Source: Halobacteriovorax sp. DA5 (lineage in GTDB: Bacteria; Bdellovibrionota; Bacteriovoracia; Bacteriovoracales; Bacteriovoracaceae). From it: 64,000 bases of DNA. The stretch is taken from NCBI RefSeq assembly GCF_002903145.1, contig NZ_PPDJ01000008.1, forward strand, positions 248,001 through 312,000, given 5' to 3'. The notes beneath the pieces are model-generated. The model saw only the letters and a list, made by a program, of their open reading frames with translations. It was not told where the DNA came from and did not search any database. Every line of letters starts with the position of its first letter. Positions within the stretch are counted from its first letter, which is position 1. A program made the position numbers and the translations under genes. Below are positions 45,438-53,436 of this stretch, piece by piece.

Positions 45438-46583
45438 TTAGCTCCTTGTAAAAATTTCTTTAGCAATAACTAATCTTTGTATTTGTGAAGTGCCTTCATA
45501 TATTTGAATGAGTTTGGCGTCTCTCATTATTTTTTCAACTGGATATTCTTTACTATAACCGTAGCCACCAAATACTTGTACAGCATCAGTTGCTACTTTC
45601 ATAAACATATCAGCGGCTTTAGCTTTTGAGTATGATGAAAGTTCTGGATTTGGTTTTCCATTATCAATTGACCACGCAGCCTTTTGAACAAGTAGTCGAG
45701 CTGCTTCAATTTCAATTCCCATGTCGGCGATCATCATTTGAATGGCCTGATGACGAGATAGTGGAACACCAAATTGTACTCTCTCCCCAGCATACTTAAC
45801 CGCATGATCCATAGCACATTGAGCTCCACCTACTGCGGAACTCGCAACCATAGGTCTAGAGTGATTTAATGTTGCCATTGCAATTGGCCAACCTTGACCA
45901 AGACCACCTAAAATATTCTCTTTTGGAACTTTTACGTTTGTAAAAGTCACTGCTCTAGTATCAGAACAACGATGTCCCATTTTATTTTCTTTTTCACCAA
46001 GCTCAATTCCCTCGGACTTTCCATCAATAACAAGTGCCGTAATACCTTTGTGCTTAAGTGTTGTATCAGTTGTTGCATAGACAACAAAAAGATCTGCATA
46101 TCCTGCATTTGTGATCCACATCTTATTTCCATTTAATAAGTAGTGATCTCCACTTTCTTTTATAGTTGTTTTGATACCCGCTGCATCTGACCCATAGCCT
46201 GGTTCTGTTAAGCAGAAAGCTGCAATTTTATAATCTTCAGTAAAAGGAGTTAAAAATCTCTTTTTTTGTTCTTCATTCCCACCAATAACAATTGGTAGAA
46301 GTGCAAGATCATTTGCCATGATTGCGGTATTCATTCCTAGACAGCCATAGGCAAGAGCTTCAGTAATGATCATTGAATCAATAGTAGAAAAACCTGCACC
46401 ACCATATTCAGCTGGAATACAAGTATTAACTAAACCAAGCTCCCAAGCTTTGCGAAGAATGTCCAAAGGCATCTGTGCCTTTTCATCATATTCGCCAGCT
46501 TTAGGCATCATCTCATTTTTTGCAAATTTCATTGCAAGTTCACGAATTTCTTTTTGCTCGGAAGTTAATTCAAAGTTGATCAT
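45438..46583 (-). CDS. acyl-CoA dehydrogenase
   Basis: A 381-aa FAD enzyme introducing the 2,3 double bond in acyl-CoA, passing electrons to ETF. Motifs include CLTEPGYGSDAAGIKTT, WITNAGYADLFVV, GFSTIDSM, FGVPLSRHQAIQMMIADM, and the catalytic glutamate in IYEGTSQIQRLVIAKEI near the C-terminus. The sequence resembles medium/short-chain enzymes; the exact substrate length cannot be inferred. It heads the operon with etfB and etfA. Confidence 0.95.
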   Translation of the reverse strand: MINFELTSEQKEIRELAMKFAKNEMMPKAGEYDEKAQMPLDILRKAWELGLVNTCIPAEYGGAGFSTIDSMIITEALAYGCLGMNTAIMANDLALLPIVIGGNEEQKKRFLTPFTEDYKIAAFCLTEPGYGSDAAGIKTTIKESGDHYLLNGNKMWITNAGYADLFVVYATTDTTLKHKGITALVIDGKSEGIELGEKENKMGHRCSDTRAVTFTNVKVPKENILGGLGQGWPIAMATLNHSRPMVASSAVGGAQCAMDHAVKYAGERVQFGVPLSRHQAIQMMIADMGIEIEAARLLVQKAAWSIDNGKPNPELSSYSKAKAADMFMKVATDAVQVFGGYGYSKEYPVEKIMRDAKLIQIYEGTSQIQRLVIAKEIFTRS

Positions 46584-46691
46584 GATGGAACCTATTGTTC
46601 TAAAGATAATGTGACATTATTATAGATAGTTTTTCAGTATTTAGTAAATAGGTAATAAAGGCTTAAGATAGTGTAATAAAACACCTTGGTA

Positions 46692-47159
46692 CTATTTGAG
46701 TGGTGTTGCATCATTATGCTTCAATTCAGCAATTTCAAAATATGATTTGTATTCGCTATAGCTCGGTAAATCCTTCAAGGGCTCGAGCACAAAGCTTCTA
46801 TTTCTAAATTCTTTATGGGGTATAATTAAGTTCTTTGATTCATATTTTAATTTATCAATAAAAATAATATCGATATCAATCTCTCTAGGGCCCCAGTGAT
46901 AGCGTCGTTTGCGACCAAGTTTATTTTCGATTTCTTTTGCTATGTGCAAAAGAGCTTCTGGCTCTATGTTTTGGGATGTCTCAATTTCAAGAGCAATATT
47001 ATAAAAATTTGGCTGATCTTGTGGCCCGTATGGTGGGGTTTCGAAAATCCTACTAATAAATGATTTGGCATCTAGGGCCAATTCGATTTCTTTAGTTGCG
47101 CTAAGAAGAATCTCTTCTTTATTATTTAAATTTGAGCCGAGACTGAAGATTATTTTCAT
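46692..47159 (-). CDS. folK: HPPK, folate biosynthesis pyrophosphokinase
   Basis: A 155-aa enzyme transferring pyrophosphate from ATP to 6-hydroxymethyl-dihydropterin. Family signatures are FSLGSNLNNKEEILL at the N-terminus, ETPPYGPQDQPNFYN and the metal/ATP site GPREIDIDIIF, with the substrate-contact tail IPHKEFRNRSFVLEPLKDL. Length matches E. coli (159). The start overlaps the stop of the lipoprotein gene (TAATG). No other folate gene is nearby. Confidence 0.95.
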   Translation of the reverse strand: MKIIFSLGSNLNNKEEILLSATKEIELALDAKSFISRIFETPPYGPQDQPNFYNIALEIETSQNIEPEALLHIAKEIENKLGRKRRYHWGPREIDIDIIFIDKLKYESKNLIIPHKEFRNRSFVLEPLKDLPSYSEYKSYFEIAELKHNDATPLK

Positions 47160-47362
47160 TAGTTCGAAGACTTTTTAGATTCTTTTTTTGAATCTTCATC
47201 TGAGCTTTTAGATTTAAGCTGTGACTTAGGTCTTAGTACTTTTTTATTTTGCTCAATGAATGAAGGAAAGTTATCATTCTTTGGCTTGGGAGCAGTTTTT
47301 ACACCACAAGAAGTTAGTGCAAAAGTAGTAAAAAATAATAAAAACTTAGAACTCAAGTGCAA
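47159..47362 (-). CDS. small lipoprotein (LptM/YifL-like)
   Basis: A 67-aa lipoprotein. Signal peptide KFLLFFTTFALTSC has a lipobox cysteine at about residue 19, followed by GVKTAPKPKN, similar to the CGxKGPL start of the LptM/YifL family that helps LptD maturation. The remainder is a Lys/Ser-rich tail. It overlaps folK by one base and the upstream barrel gene by 17 bp, giving a tight three-gene operon. The LptM assignment is tentative because the tail diverges. Confidence 0.6.
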   Translation of the reverse strand: MHLSSKFLLFFTTFALTSCGVKTAPKPKNDNFPSFIEQNKKVLRPKSQLKSKSSDEDSKKESKKSSN

Positions 47363-48293
47363 GACCTACTCCCATTACATCTGTTCCAATATCAACCCTT
47401 AAAAACCATCCAGGTACTAATCTTTTAAATCCTGTTGCACCAAAAACAAACTCATCTTGCTCAACACTTGCAACGAGGTCAAGTTCTCTTTGGGCTTGGT
47501 CTGAACCAACTTTAGAAACGTCACCAGCACCAGGACTATCAGCAGTTGCAAATTTATATCCAACATATGGCATAAATACTGTGTATAAAGGACCTTCAAA
47601 TGAGTACTTTGCTCTGAAGATATACTGATTTACTGCTGTATCTATATCATCTGCAGGGAAAGCACGAATAAGATGACGACCAATAAAGCCTTCGATCCAA
47701 ATATTTTTTTCAACTTGAAAAGACCATGCGGCATTATATTGAGTATTTGTATCTTGCTTTCCGGCAGTGTTAAATCCATCCACAAGACCGATACCAACAG
47801 AGGCGATATTATCATTTTTAATGACACCTGTTTGTTGACTTTCATCACCATACAAGTCTTCCTCTAGTAATGTCGTATCATCATAAAGAGATTCTGAATC
47901 AGTGATTTTAAATTGATCATCTTGATTGTCAGCGGGCTTACCGTAAGCTGAGTCATCGCCACGTAAGATTTGAACATCTTGGTTTACAAAGAAATTTTTA
48001 AATAATTCTTCATCGTACACTTTTGTGACTTTAACAGCTGCTTGATTCTCTTCTTGTTTCGGAACAACTCCACGTGCAACAGGTACCTTATTTATTAAGA
48101 TAGTAATGTAGTCACCTTTTGCGAAGCTATCTTGACTATTACTGACAAGAATAATTCTTTTGGTTCCAGAAATTTTCAATAGCTTTTCATTAGCTAGTTC
48201 AAAATTAGCTGCATTTGAGAAATCATTAACCGCACTTTGAGAAAGAGCAGTAGTTGATAAAAATAGTAAGAATAGGATCATTATATTCTTCAT
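47346..48293 (-). CDS. outer-membrane protein with periplasmic domain and barrel
   Basis: A 315-aa protein with a signal peptide (IMILFLLFLSTTALSQ), an acidic middle segment (Asp/Glu/Gln-rich, DDTTLLEEDLYGDESQQ) and a C-terminal region of alternating strands ending VGVGLALEF, a terminal Phe barrel signature. About residues 160-315 look like an eight- to ten-stranded barrel. A small N-terminal soluble domain (KRIILVSNSQDSFAKGDYIT) resembles an SH3-like barrel. No function is recognised. It opens the operon with the lipoprotein and folK. Confidence 0.7.
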   Translation of the reverse strand: MKNIMILFLLFLSTTALSQSAVNDFSNAANFELANEKLLKISGTKRIILVSNSQDSFAKGDYITILINKVPVARGVVPKQEENQAAVKVTKVYDEELFKNFFVNQDVQILRGDDSAYGKPADNQDDQFKITDSESLYDDTTLLEEDLYGDESQQTGVIKNDNIASVGIGLVDGFNTAGKQDTNTQYNAAWSFQVEKNIWIEGFIGRHLIRAFPADDIDTAVNQYIFRAKYSFEGPLYTVFMPYVGYKFATADSPGAGDVSKVGSDQAQRELDLVASVEQDEFVFGATGFKRLVPGWFLRVDIGTDVMGVGLALEF

Positions 48294-48333
48294 ACGGAAA
48301 AATTGTACATCGCATGAAGAAATTAGTCTAGGC

Positions 48334-48385
48334 GGTTAAAATTTAAATATCTATTTAAAAGTAACCGAAGGGAATTACATATAAT
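48334..48385. repeat. long inverted repeat near the promoter of the LysM lipoprotein gene
   Basis: Nested arms GGTTA/TAACC (48334-48338 with 48362-48366) and TTTAAATA/TATTTAAA (48342-48349 with 48352-48359). A TATAAT at 48380-48385 lies 14 bp after the repeat, which therefore covers the likely -35 region. It may be an operator for the divergent genes. Confidence 0.45.
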
Positions 48386-48413
48386 TGTTACTATTTAAAA
48401 GGGGTAATATACC

Positions 48414-49073
48414 ATGAAGAAGATATTCTTATTATTATTAGTTTCGGCACTAACTTTCACTTCATGTTCAAACAATGAAAAGAAAGAAGGGGAAGTAGCA
48501 GCGGCTGAACAATCTGAAGAGATTTCAATTGATGATTCTGACTTCGTTGTTGATGCGAATGAAGATCTAAATCAACTAGAAGAAGCAACAATGCAACCGA
48601 CCGATGAATCAGTTGCTGTTCTTGGAAGTGAAGCACCATCACCAACAGATGAAATTCTTCTTGAAGAAAATGTAGCTTTAGAAAAAGATGTTATTGTAAC
48701 TGCATCTGATTACTATGAAGTTCAAAAAGGTGAAACACTAATGTGGATTGCTTTTAAGCTATATGGTGACTATAGAAAGTGGCGTGATATCCAAGCGATG
48801 AATCAAGAAGCTTTAGCCGATGGTCTTCAAGCAGGAGATAAAATCAAATATCAAAGTGGACAATTTAATTGGAATCCAGTTGGACTACCTCACTTAATTA
48901 GAAGAGGAGAAACACTTGGTGTTATTTCTCAAGATAAGTATGGAACACCGGCCAAGTGGAGATCAATCTGGGATAATAATAGAGATATGATTAAAGATCC
49001 AAATCTAATCTTTGCAGGTTTTACACTTTATTATGTTCCTGAGGAAAGAGATGTTGCTTCCGAGTCTATGTAA
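48414..49073 (+). CDS. LysM-domain lipoprotein
   Basis: A 219-aa lipoprotein. The signal peptide has lipobox SALTFTSC with the cysteine at about residue 18, followed by an acidic linker. A first LysM module begins YYEVQKGETLMWIAFKLYGD at about residue 102, and a second, LPHLIRRGETLGVISQDKYG, at about 160. LysM domains bind peptidoglycan GlcNAc residues, so this protein probably tethers the outer membrane to the wall. The lipobox has Phe at -3, shared with two neighbours. A terminator follows. Confidence 0.85.
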   Translation: MKKIFLLLLVSALTFTSCSNNEKKEGEVAAAEQSEEISIDDSDFVVDANEDLNQLEEATMQPTDESVAVLGSEAPSPTDEILLEENVALEKDVIVTASDYYEVQKGETLMWIAFKLYGDYRKWRDIQAMNQEALADGLQAGDKIKYQSGQFNWNPVGLPHLIRRGETLGVISQDKYGTPAKWRSIWDNNRDMIKDPNLIFAGFTLYYVPEERDVASESM

Positions 49074-49098
49074 TTCATGTATAATAGATTAATTATAT

Positions 49099-49124
49099 AA
49101 AGCTCTCATAACGAGAGCTTTTTT
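49099..49124 (+). terminator. intrinsic terminator after the LysM lipoprotein gene
   Basis: Stem AAAGCTCTC/GAGAGCTTT (49099-49107 with 49113-49121), loop ATAAC, T-run. Confidence 0.88.
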
Positions 49125-49143
49125 ATTTTTTACCTAATAGAAG

Positions 49144-49896
49144 ATGAAAATTTTAATTCTACTAACACTATTTAGTTTCACGTCTTGTACTTATCTTTAT
49201 AAAAAAGATAATGATTATCCATACAACTATCAGGATACGTTTACATCTCAAGATTATCTGACGCACCTTGAAGGAATAGCAGAACTTTTCATCAAAAATA
49301 ATAAGGTAAGAAAGCCAAATAGAAGATCATTACGATACTTGAATACAATTGCAAAAGAACTTTATTTAAATAATCAAGGGCTCTTTCAAAAAGACGATTT
49401 TGGTATCAATTTTTATATTGTTGATGACAATAGGAATTTCTACTTCTCCCTTCCAAAAAATAACGTTTTTATGTCTCGTGGTTTACTTAAAAATTATATG
49501 AATAGTGAGAATATTTTCGTGGCCGTTCTCTTAGGAGAATTGATAAGAAGTAAAATTGGCATCTATGAGAAGAAAAAACTGATTCCACTAAATTCTTACA
49601 CTATCGATGATATGATTCGTATTAATAATTTAGACTTGAATGCTAAAAGAGACTTAAATAATTTGGTCTACGAAGTATTGATCAAATCTGGATACGATCC
49701 AGAGGCACGACTTCTTTGGCTCCAGACTCTAAACCGTCAATCGATTAGTTTTAGTGTGCAAGGTGTACACTCACATGAGCTTTCGAAAGAAGAATTTTTA
49801 CTTAAAAATTATATGGTTAATAGTGGAGAGGATGAGAATTTAATTTTTGAAAAAAACTCATCTCGTCTATTCTATTATTTCAAAGAAAGTATCTAA
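49144..49896 (+). CDS. M48-family-like lipoprotein lacking the zinc motif
   Basis: A 250-aa lipoprotein (signal MKILILLTLFSFTSC). The segment INFYIVDDNRNFYFSLPKNN, then VFMSRGLLKNYMNSENIFV, follows the pattern of BepA/YggG-type M48 metalloproteases. The expected HExxH is replaced by GELIR (VLLGELIRS): both histidines are gone, the glutamate remains. It should be inactive as a zinc protease and may act as a chaperone or binding partner at the outer membrane. The downstream SGYDPEARLLWLQ also matches the family. It leads the amgK-murU operon, 12 bp upstream of amgK. Confidence 0.7.
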   Translation: MKILILLTLFSFTSCTYLYKKDNDYPYNYQDTFTSQDYLTHLEGIAELFIKNNKVRKPNRRSLRYLNTIAKELYLNNQGLFQKDDFGINFYIVDDNRNFYFSLPKNNVFMSRGLLKNYMNSENIFVAVLLGELIRSKIGIYEKKKLIPLNSYTIDDMIRINNLDLNAKRDLNNLVYEVLIKSGYDPEARLLWLQTLNRQSISFSVQGVHSHELSKEEFLLKNYMVNSGEDENLIFEKNSSRLFYYFKESI

Positions 49897-49908
49897 AGAG
49901 TAAATAGG

Positions 49909-50850
49909 ATGAATAAAGAATCAATTGTAAATAAGTTAGAAAATGTTGGTTATTATACTGAAGATAGTAAACTGCAGAAATTGTCAGGTGATGCTTCTAG
50001 CCGTGAGTACTATCGTTTAAATCACGAGAATAATACATATGTAGTGTGTGTTGAGATTTCAAATGGCCAACAAAGTTGTGACTTCAACACTGTCACAAAT
50101 AATATTTTAAGTGATATTAAAACACCTAAGATTCTATTCTACGATCCTGAGTTTTCAATCCTTATTCTAGAAGATATTGGAAGTATTTCGTTAAAAGATT
50201 TTTATCTTTCTTCAGGACTTTCTAAGCATGTAGAAGCTGTAGGCGATATTAAAAAATATCAAAATATGCCACTTGAGTTTTGCATGGGAAGAGACTTTGA
50301 TCGTGAAAAAATTGGTTTCGAATTTGATTTAGCATGCAATTATTTTCTACAGCAACATTTAGGAGTTGAACTAAATAATGATGAAAGTTTACTTCTTAAA
50401 GAAGTGAGAGAATACATCATTAACTATTATGAATCTCATAAGGAAGTTGTTTGTCATCGCGATTATCACTCAAATAATCTTTATGTTAAGGATGGTGTTC
50501 TATTCCATATTGACTATCAAGACATGAGGGTTGGCCCAAAAATGTATGATTTAGTTTCACTTGTGGACGACTGTTATATTAATTTCTCTGACGCCGAGAA
50601 AGAGAAGTTATTATTAAGTTATGATAATGACTTTTATAATAAGTACAAAAATGATTATCATATTGTGCAAATTCAAAGAACTTTTAAGGCCCTTGGAAGT
50701 TTCGCCTATTTAAATATCGATAAAAAGAAAGATAATTACCTACAATTCATCCCTGTAAACTTAGAGAAGCTCATTAATACTTGTAAAACGAGTACAATTG
50801 AAAAGTTTAATGATTTCGCAAAAATTTTAGAGCGAGGTTTGAATGATTAA
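49909..50850 (+). CDS. amgK: anomeric MurNAc/GlcNAc kinase AmgK-like phosphotransferase
   Basis: A 313-aa APH-fold kinase. The N-terminal lobe has LSGDASSREYYRLNHENNTY, the family's GDASxRxYxR start; the catalytic loop is CHRDYHSNNLYV and the metal segment IDYQDMRVGPKMYDLVSL. In pseudomonads AmgK phosphorylates MurNAc for direct conversion to UDP-MurNAc by MurU, which is the next gene here (8-bp overlap). Homoserine or choline kinases share the fold; the MurU neighbour and N-terminal motif favour AmgK. Pathway: peptidoglycan recycling bypassing de novo synthesis. Confidence 0.82.
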   Translation: MNKESIVNKLENVGYYTEDSKLQKLSGDASSREYYRLNHENNTYVVCVEISNGQQSCDFNTVTNNILSDIKTPKILFYDPEFSILILEDIGSISLKDFYLSSGLSKHVEAVGDIKKYQNMPLEFCMGRDFDREKIGFEFDLACNYFLQQHLGVELNNDESLLLKEVREYIINYYESHKEVVCHRDYHSNNLYVKDGVLFHIDYQDMRVGPKMYDLVSLVDDCYINFSDAEKEKLLLSYDNDFYNKYKNDYHIVQIQRTFKALGSFAYLNIDKKKDNYLQFIPVNLEKLINTCKTSTIEKFNDFAKILERGLND

Positions 50851-51670
50851 AACTTGCTTTATTGCTAGTGCTGGTTTTGGCACACGCATGGGAAATCTAG
50901 GAAAAATAATACCTAAACCTTTATGGCCATTTTTCAATCTACGTCTGCTGGATTTACAAGTAGCTTATGCAAAAATGTTAGGTTGTAATAATATCTATAT
51001 AAATTCTCACCATTGTCATGACGAAATGCTAGTTTGGGCAAAAGATAAGGATGTTGTCTTACTACATGAACCAGATATCTTAGGTAGCGGTGGCTGTATT
51101 CATAATTTGAAGAAGCATATTGATGATGAGGTTATATTCATTATTAATTCTGATCAATTTTATTTTTTTGATTTTGAGCAGATTCAAAATGATGTTGAAC
51201 GAATGTTATCTGCTAATGCGATTGCTCACTTATATGCAATTGAAGTTGATAAAGATGCTTCTTACAACGAGACTAAAGTTATTGATGGAAAGCTTACAAG
51301 TATTTCACCTCATGATGCTGATCGTAATTATTTAACTTACTCAGGTGTTGGTATATTAGATTTAAGAAAGATTCCACTGGTTGAAGGTGAATCATCTTTC
51401 TTCAAAACGGTAGCGGACTATAATAATAAAACAGTCCATATGAGCCTTCCTAAAAACCCAGTGTTTCTCGACTTGGGTACACTGGACAAGTATATTGATG
51501 TAATTTCAGACCTTGAAAAGCTTCCAGCTGTGGTTAAAAAATTTGTTGCCTCTATCGAGGAACTTGAAGGAACTGATTTTAGATCGACATCGATAATGGA
51601 TTGGCTTGGTGTTCGATTTGATTTCGATTCGAGAATTATTACTTATAAGGAAAAAGATTATTCTTTCTGA
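50843..51670 (+). CDS. murU: MurNAc-1-phosphate uridylyltransferase MurU-like
   Basis: A 275-aa sugar nucleotidyltransferase. The N-terminal signature is IASAGFGTRMGNLG with K in IPKPLWPF, then NSDQFYFFD carrying the metal Asp. A GSGGCIHNLKK segment binds the sugar phosphate. Together with the overlapping amgK it would make UDP-MurNAc from salvaged MurNAc. General glucose/mannose nucleotidyltransferases share the fold. The 3' end overlaps a convergent ferredoxin gene by 13 bp. Length is greater than pseudomonad MurU (about 223 aa), mainly at the C-terminus. Confidence 0.8.
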   Translation: MIKTCFIASAGFGTRMGNLGKIIPKPLWPFFNLRLLDLQVAYAKMLGCNNIYINSHHCHDEMLVWAKDKDVVLLHEPDILGSGGCIHNLKKHIDDEVIFIINSDQFYFFDFEQIQNDVERMLSANAIAHLYAIEVDKDASYNETKVIDGKLTSISPHDADRNYLTYSGVGILDLRKIPLVEGESSFFKTVADYNNKTVHMSLPKNPVFLDLGTLDKYIDVISDLEKLPAVVKKFVASIEELEGTDFRSTSIMDWLGVRFDFDSRIITYKEKDYSF

Positions 51671-51846
51671 GTAACTTCTTTTATACAGTCGACAGGGCAA
51701 ACAAGTATACATGCGTTACACAACGTACAGGCCCAAGGTTCTATTGTGTACTTACCTTTATCCATAAAAATTGCCTTTTCTGGACAGATAAGCCTGCAGT
51801 TATCACACTCTATACAACGTGAAGAAATTTCGAGATAATAATCCAT
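51658..51846 (-). CDS. small 2[4Fe-4S] ferredoxin
   Basis: A 62-aa electron carrier with two CxxCxxCxxxCP motifs: CIECDNCRLICP at about residues 11-22 and CTLCNACILVCP at about 40-51. This supports two [4Fe-4S] clusters. Length is typical of small bacterial ferredoxins. Its end overlaps murU by 13 bp on the opposite strand. The redox partner is not evident nearby. Confidence 0.88.
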   Translation of the reverse strand: MDYYLEISSRCIECDNCRLICPEKAIFMDKGKYTIEPWACTLCNACILVCPVDCIKEVTQKE

Positions 51847-51884
51847 ATATTAATTATAACAAATTTTAAAATTTAAGGTAATAA

Positions 51885-52589
51885 GTGCACAATTCTGACA
51901 CTCTGACATTCAAATTGCTAAATATTCTGTTTGTGGTATTTTCGCTGTTTTTCCTACATACGTGTTATTCACTTGATGCAGATGTTTCAGCAATTGACTT
52001 GAATCGTTTTATCGGAATTGTTACGACCTATAAAATTACAACTGCCTTAGCTATATTTTTAATTTTTAAGATTCTCTACATGGGAGAACTTACTGTAGTG
52101 GTTCTGTCGGTCTTTGTTTTAAATATCTTTTATAAGGTATTTTCATTATTCCTAGTGGAGTACGACAAGATTATACTTTTGATGGCGGTAATCTTTTTAT
52201 TAGTTTCATATAATATGATTCTTCTTTTGAAGGAAGAGCTTGGACAAGCAATCTTCAAACCAATTTTTACAAAAGAAAATTTTAATTTCGACGGCTTTTG
52301 TTCTCTTGAAGGAAATGTATATCTTTCGTCAGGCTCTTGTTTACCTGTTAAAATTTCTAACTGTGATGATAAAGGAATTGTAATCTACACAAGTGAAAAA
52401 ATATCTAAGGGTGAAAAGTTAGAATTTGAGTTAGAATATGAAGGTAGAAAATTTGTTGATAACTTTTGTGTTGAGCTCGTTTACCCTAACGGCTATGGAT
52501 TAAAATTATTATCAAAGTCAGAAAATAATAATTACAACTGGATTACACTTTATAATATTCTGAAACGAAGAGGAATTGTTTCATTATAA
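51885..52589 (+). CDS. membrane protein with C-terminal PilZ-like domain
   Basis: A 234-aa protein with about four membrane helices in the first 120 residues (NILFVVFSLFFLHTCY, GIVTTYKITTALAIFLIFKI, TVVVLSVFVLNIFYKVFSLF, ILLMAVIFLLVSYNMILLLK). The C-terminal domain, from about residue 140, has a PilZ-like strand pattern (GSCLPVKISNCDDKGIVIYT) and a final NGYGLKLL strand, but lacks the c-di-GMP RxxxR. PilZ assignment is tentative. Start GTG with AAGG upstream. It leads a run of small genes, including a lipoprotein. Confidence 0.55.
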   Translation: MHNSDTLTFKLLNILFVVFSLFFLHTCYSLDADVSAIDLNRFIGIVTTYKITTALAIFLIFKILYMGELTVVVLSVFVLNIFYKVFSLFLVEYDKIILLMAVIFLLVSYNMILLLKEELGQAIFKPIFTKENFNFDGFCSLEGNVYLSSGSCLPVKISNCDDKGIVIYTSEKISKGEKLEFELEYEGRKFVDNFCVELVYPNGYGLKLLSKSENNNYNWITLYNILKRRGIVSL

Positions 52590-52607
52590 TCTAGGAAGGA
52601 ACTCTAA

Positions 52608-53045
52608 ATGTTTAAGTATCTAATCATTGCATTACTTTTTATTTCATGTAACTCAAATAAGTCTCCTGAAGGAGTGCTAACTGCATTTATCGAGAAAAGA
52701 CTGAATGATGAAATTAAAGTTGATGAGCTTAAAGATTACCTTACTGGTACATTACTTGAAGAATATACTCAGGCACTAACTGAGGACGCGAAGAAGCTCA
52801 ATGAAATGTCTAATTTCAAGAAATCTAGACTTTCGATTGTCTATAAGAACTGCTCGGGGGATGAGTGTTCAATCACTTATTCAGTGGCCTATGATGATGA
52901 GGCCACGGATGGTAAGACAAAACAAGATGTTTCGATCTCTGTTAAGAAGATTGCTCTTATTATTAAGAAGGATGATAAGTGGTTGATTTCAGATATCAGT
53001 GATGTGAAGTCTTTTTACGAGTTTAAAGAAACAGACGCTCGTTAA
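52608..53045 (+). CDS. lipoprotein of unknown function, 145 aa
   Basis: The signal peptide MFKYLIIALLFISC carries a lipobox cysteine (-3 Phe, as in two other lipoproteins here). The mature part begins SPEGVLTAFIEKRLN and ends in an NTF2-like/DUF4878-type beta-sheet (ALIIKKDDKWLISDIS). The fold resembles small NTF2-like lipoproteins. It starts 18 bp after the PilZ-like gene; an internal CSGDEC pair may form a disulfide. Function is unknown. Confidence 0.65.
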   Translation: MFKYLIIALLFISCNSNKSPEGVLTAFIEKRLNDEIKVDELKDYLTGTLLEEYTQALTEDAKKLNEMSNFKKSRLSIVYKNCSGDECSITYSVAYDDEATDGKTKQDVSISVKKIALIIKKDDKWLISDISDVKSFYEFKETDAR

Positions 53046-53075
53046 GATATCTTCGAACTTACCGATAAGTAAGTC

Positions 53076-53420
53076 GTGAAAAGTAGCAAAATATTAGATC
53101 TTTCTTTCGATAAACTGGTTGGTGAAACTTTCAACTTAACTGAAAGTGCCAACTCTAATGCTCATCAACTAAATTATATTTCAGAAATAAAGTCTTATCG
53201 TCTCTGGATCGGTGGTACTTTCATAGATTTTCCACAAGGACTTTCATTTATTAATGACTTGAAAATAAGCAGTTTTCTTGAACTTAAACTTTATGATAAA
53301 GCCCTTAATGATGGCCTAAAAGAAGTTCTTCAAACACATGATGACTTAGTTGTTTATATGATGGATGAAAATATTTATATCGAAACTAAAGATTTTGAAG
53401 AGATAAAAAAAGCGGCTTAA
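53076..53420 (+). CDS. small protein of unknown function, 114 aa
   Basis: A 114-aa protein with no signal peptide or cysteine, starting at GTG with a weak ribosome-binding site. It has mixed helix/strand content (KSYRLWIGGTFIDFPQGLSF) and a terminal Glu/Lys stretch. No family is recognised. The last codons and the stop lie in the loop of a strong terminator, so translation and termination overlap. It is 30 bp after the lipoprotein gene. Confidence 0.6.
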   Translation: MKSSKILDLSFDKLVGETFNLTESANSNAHQLNYISEIKSYRLWIGGTFIDFPQGLSFINDLKISSFLELKLYDKALNDGLKEVLQTHDDLVVYMMDENIYIETKDFEEIKKAA

Positions 53421-53436
53421 AAGCCGCTTTTTTTTT
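53405..53436. terminator. bidirectional terminator overlapping the end of the 114-aa gene
   Basis: Stem AAAAAGCGGC/GCCGCTTTTT (53407-53416 with 53423-53432); the loop holds the TAA stop. A T-run follows. It lies between convergent genes. Confidence 0.9.
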
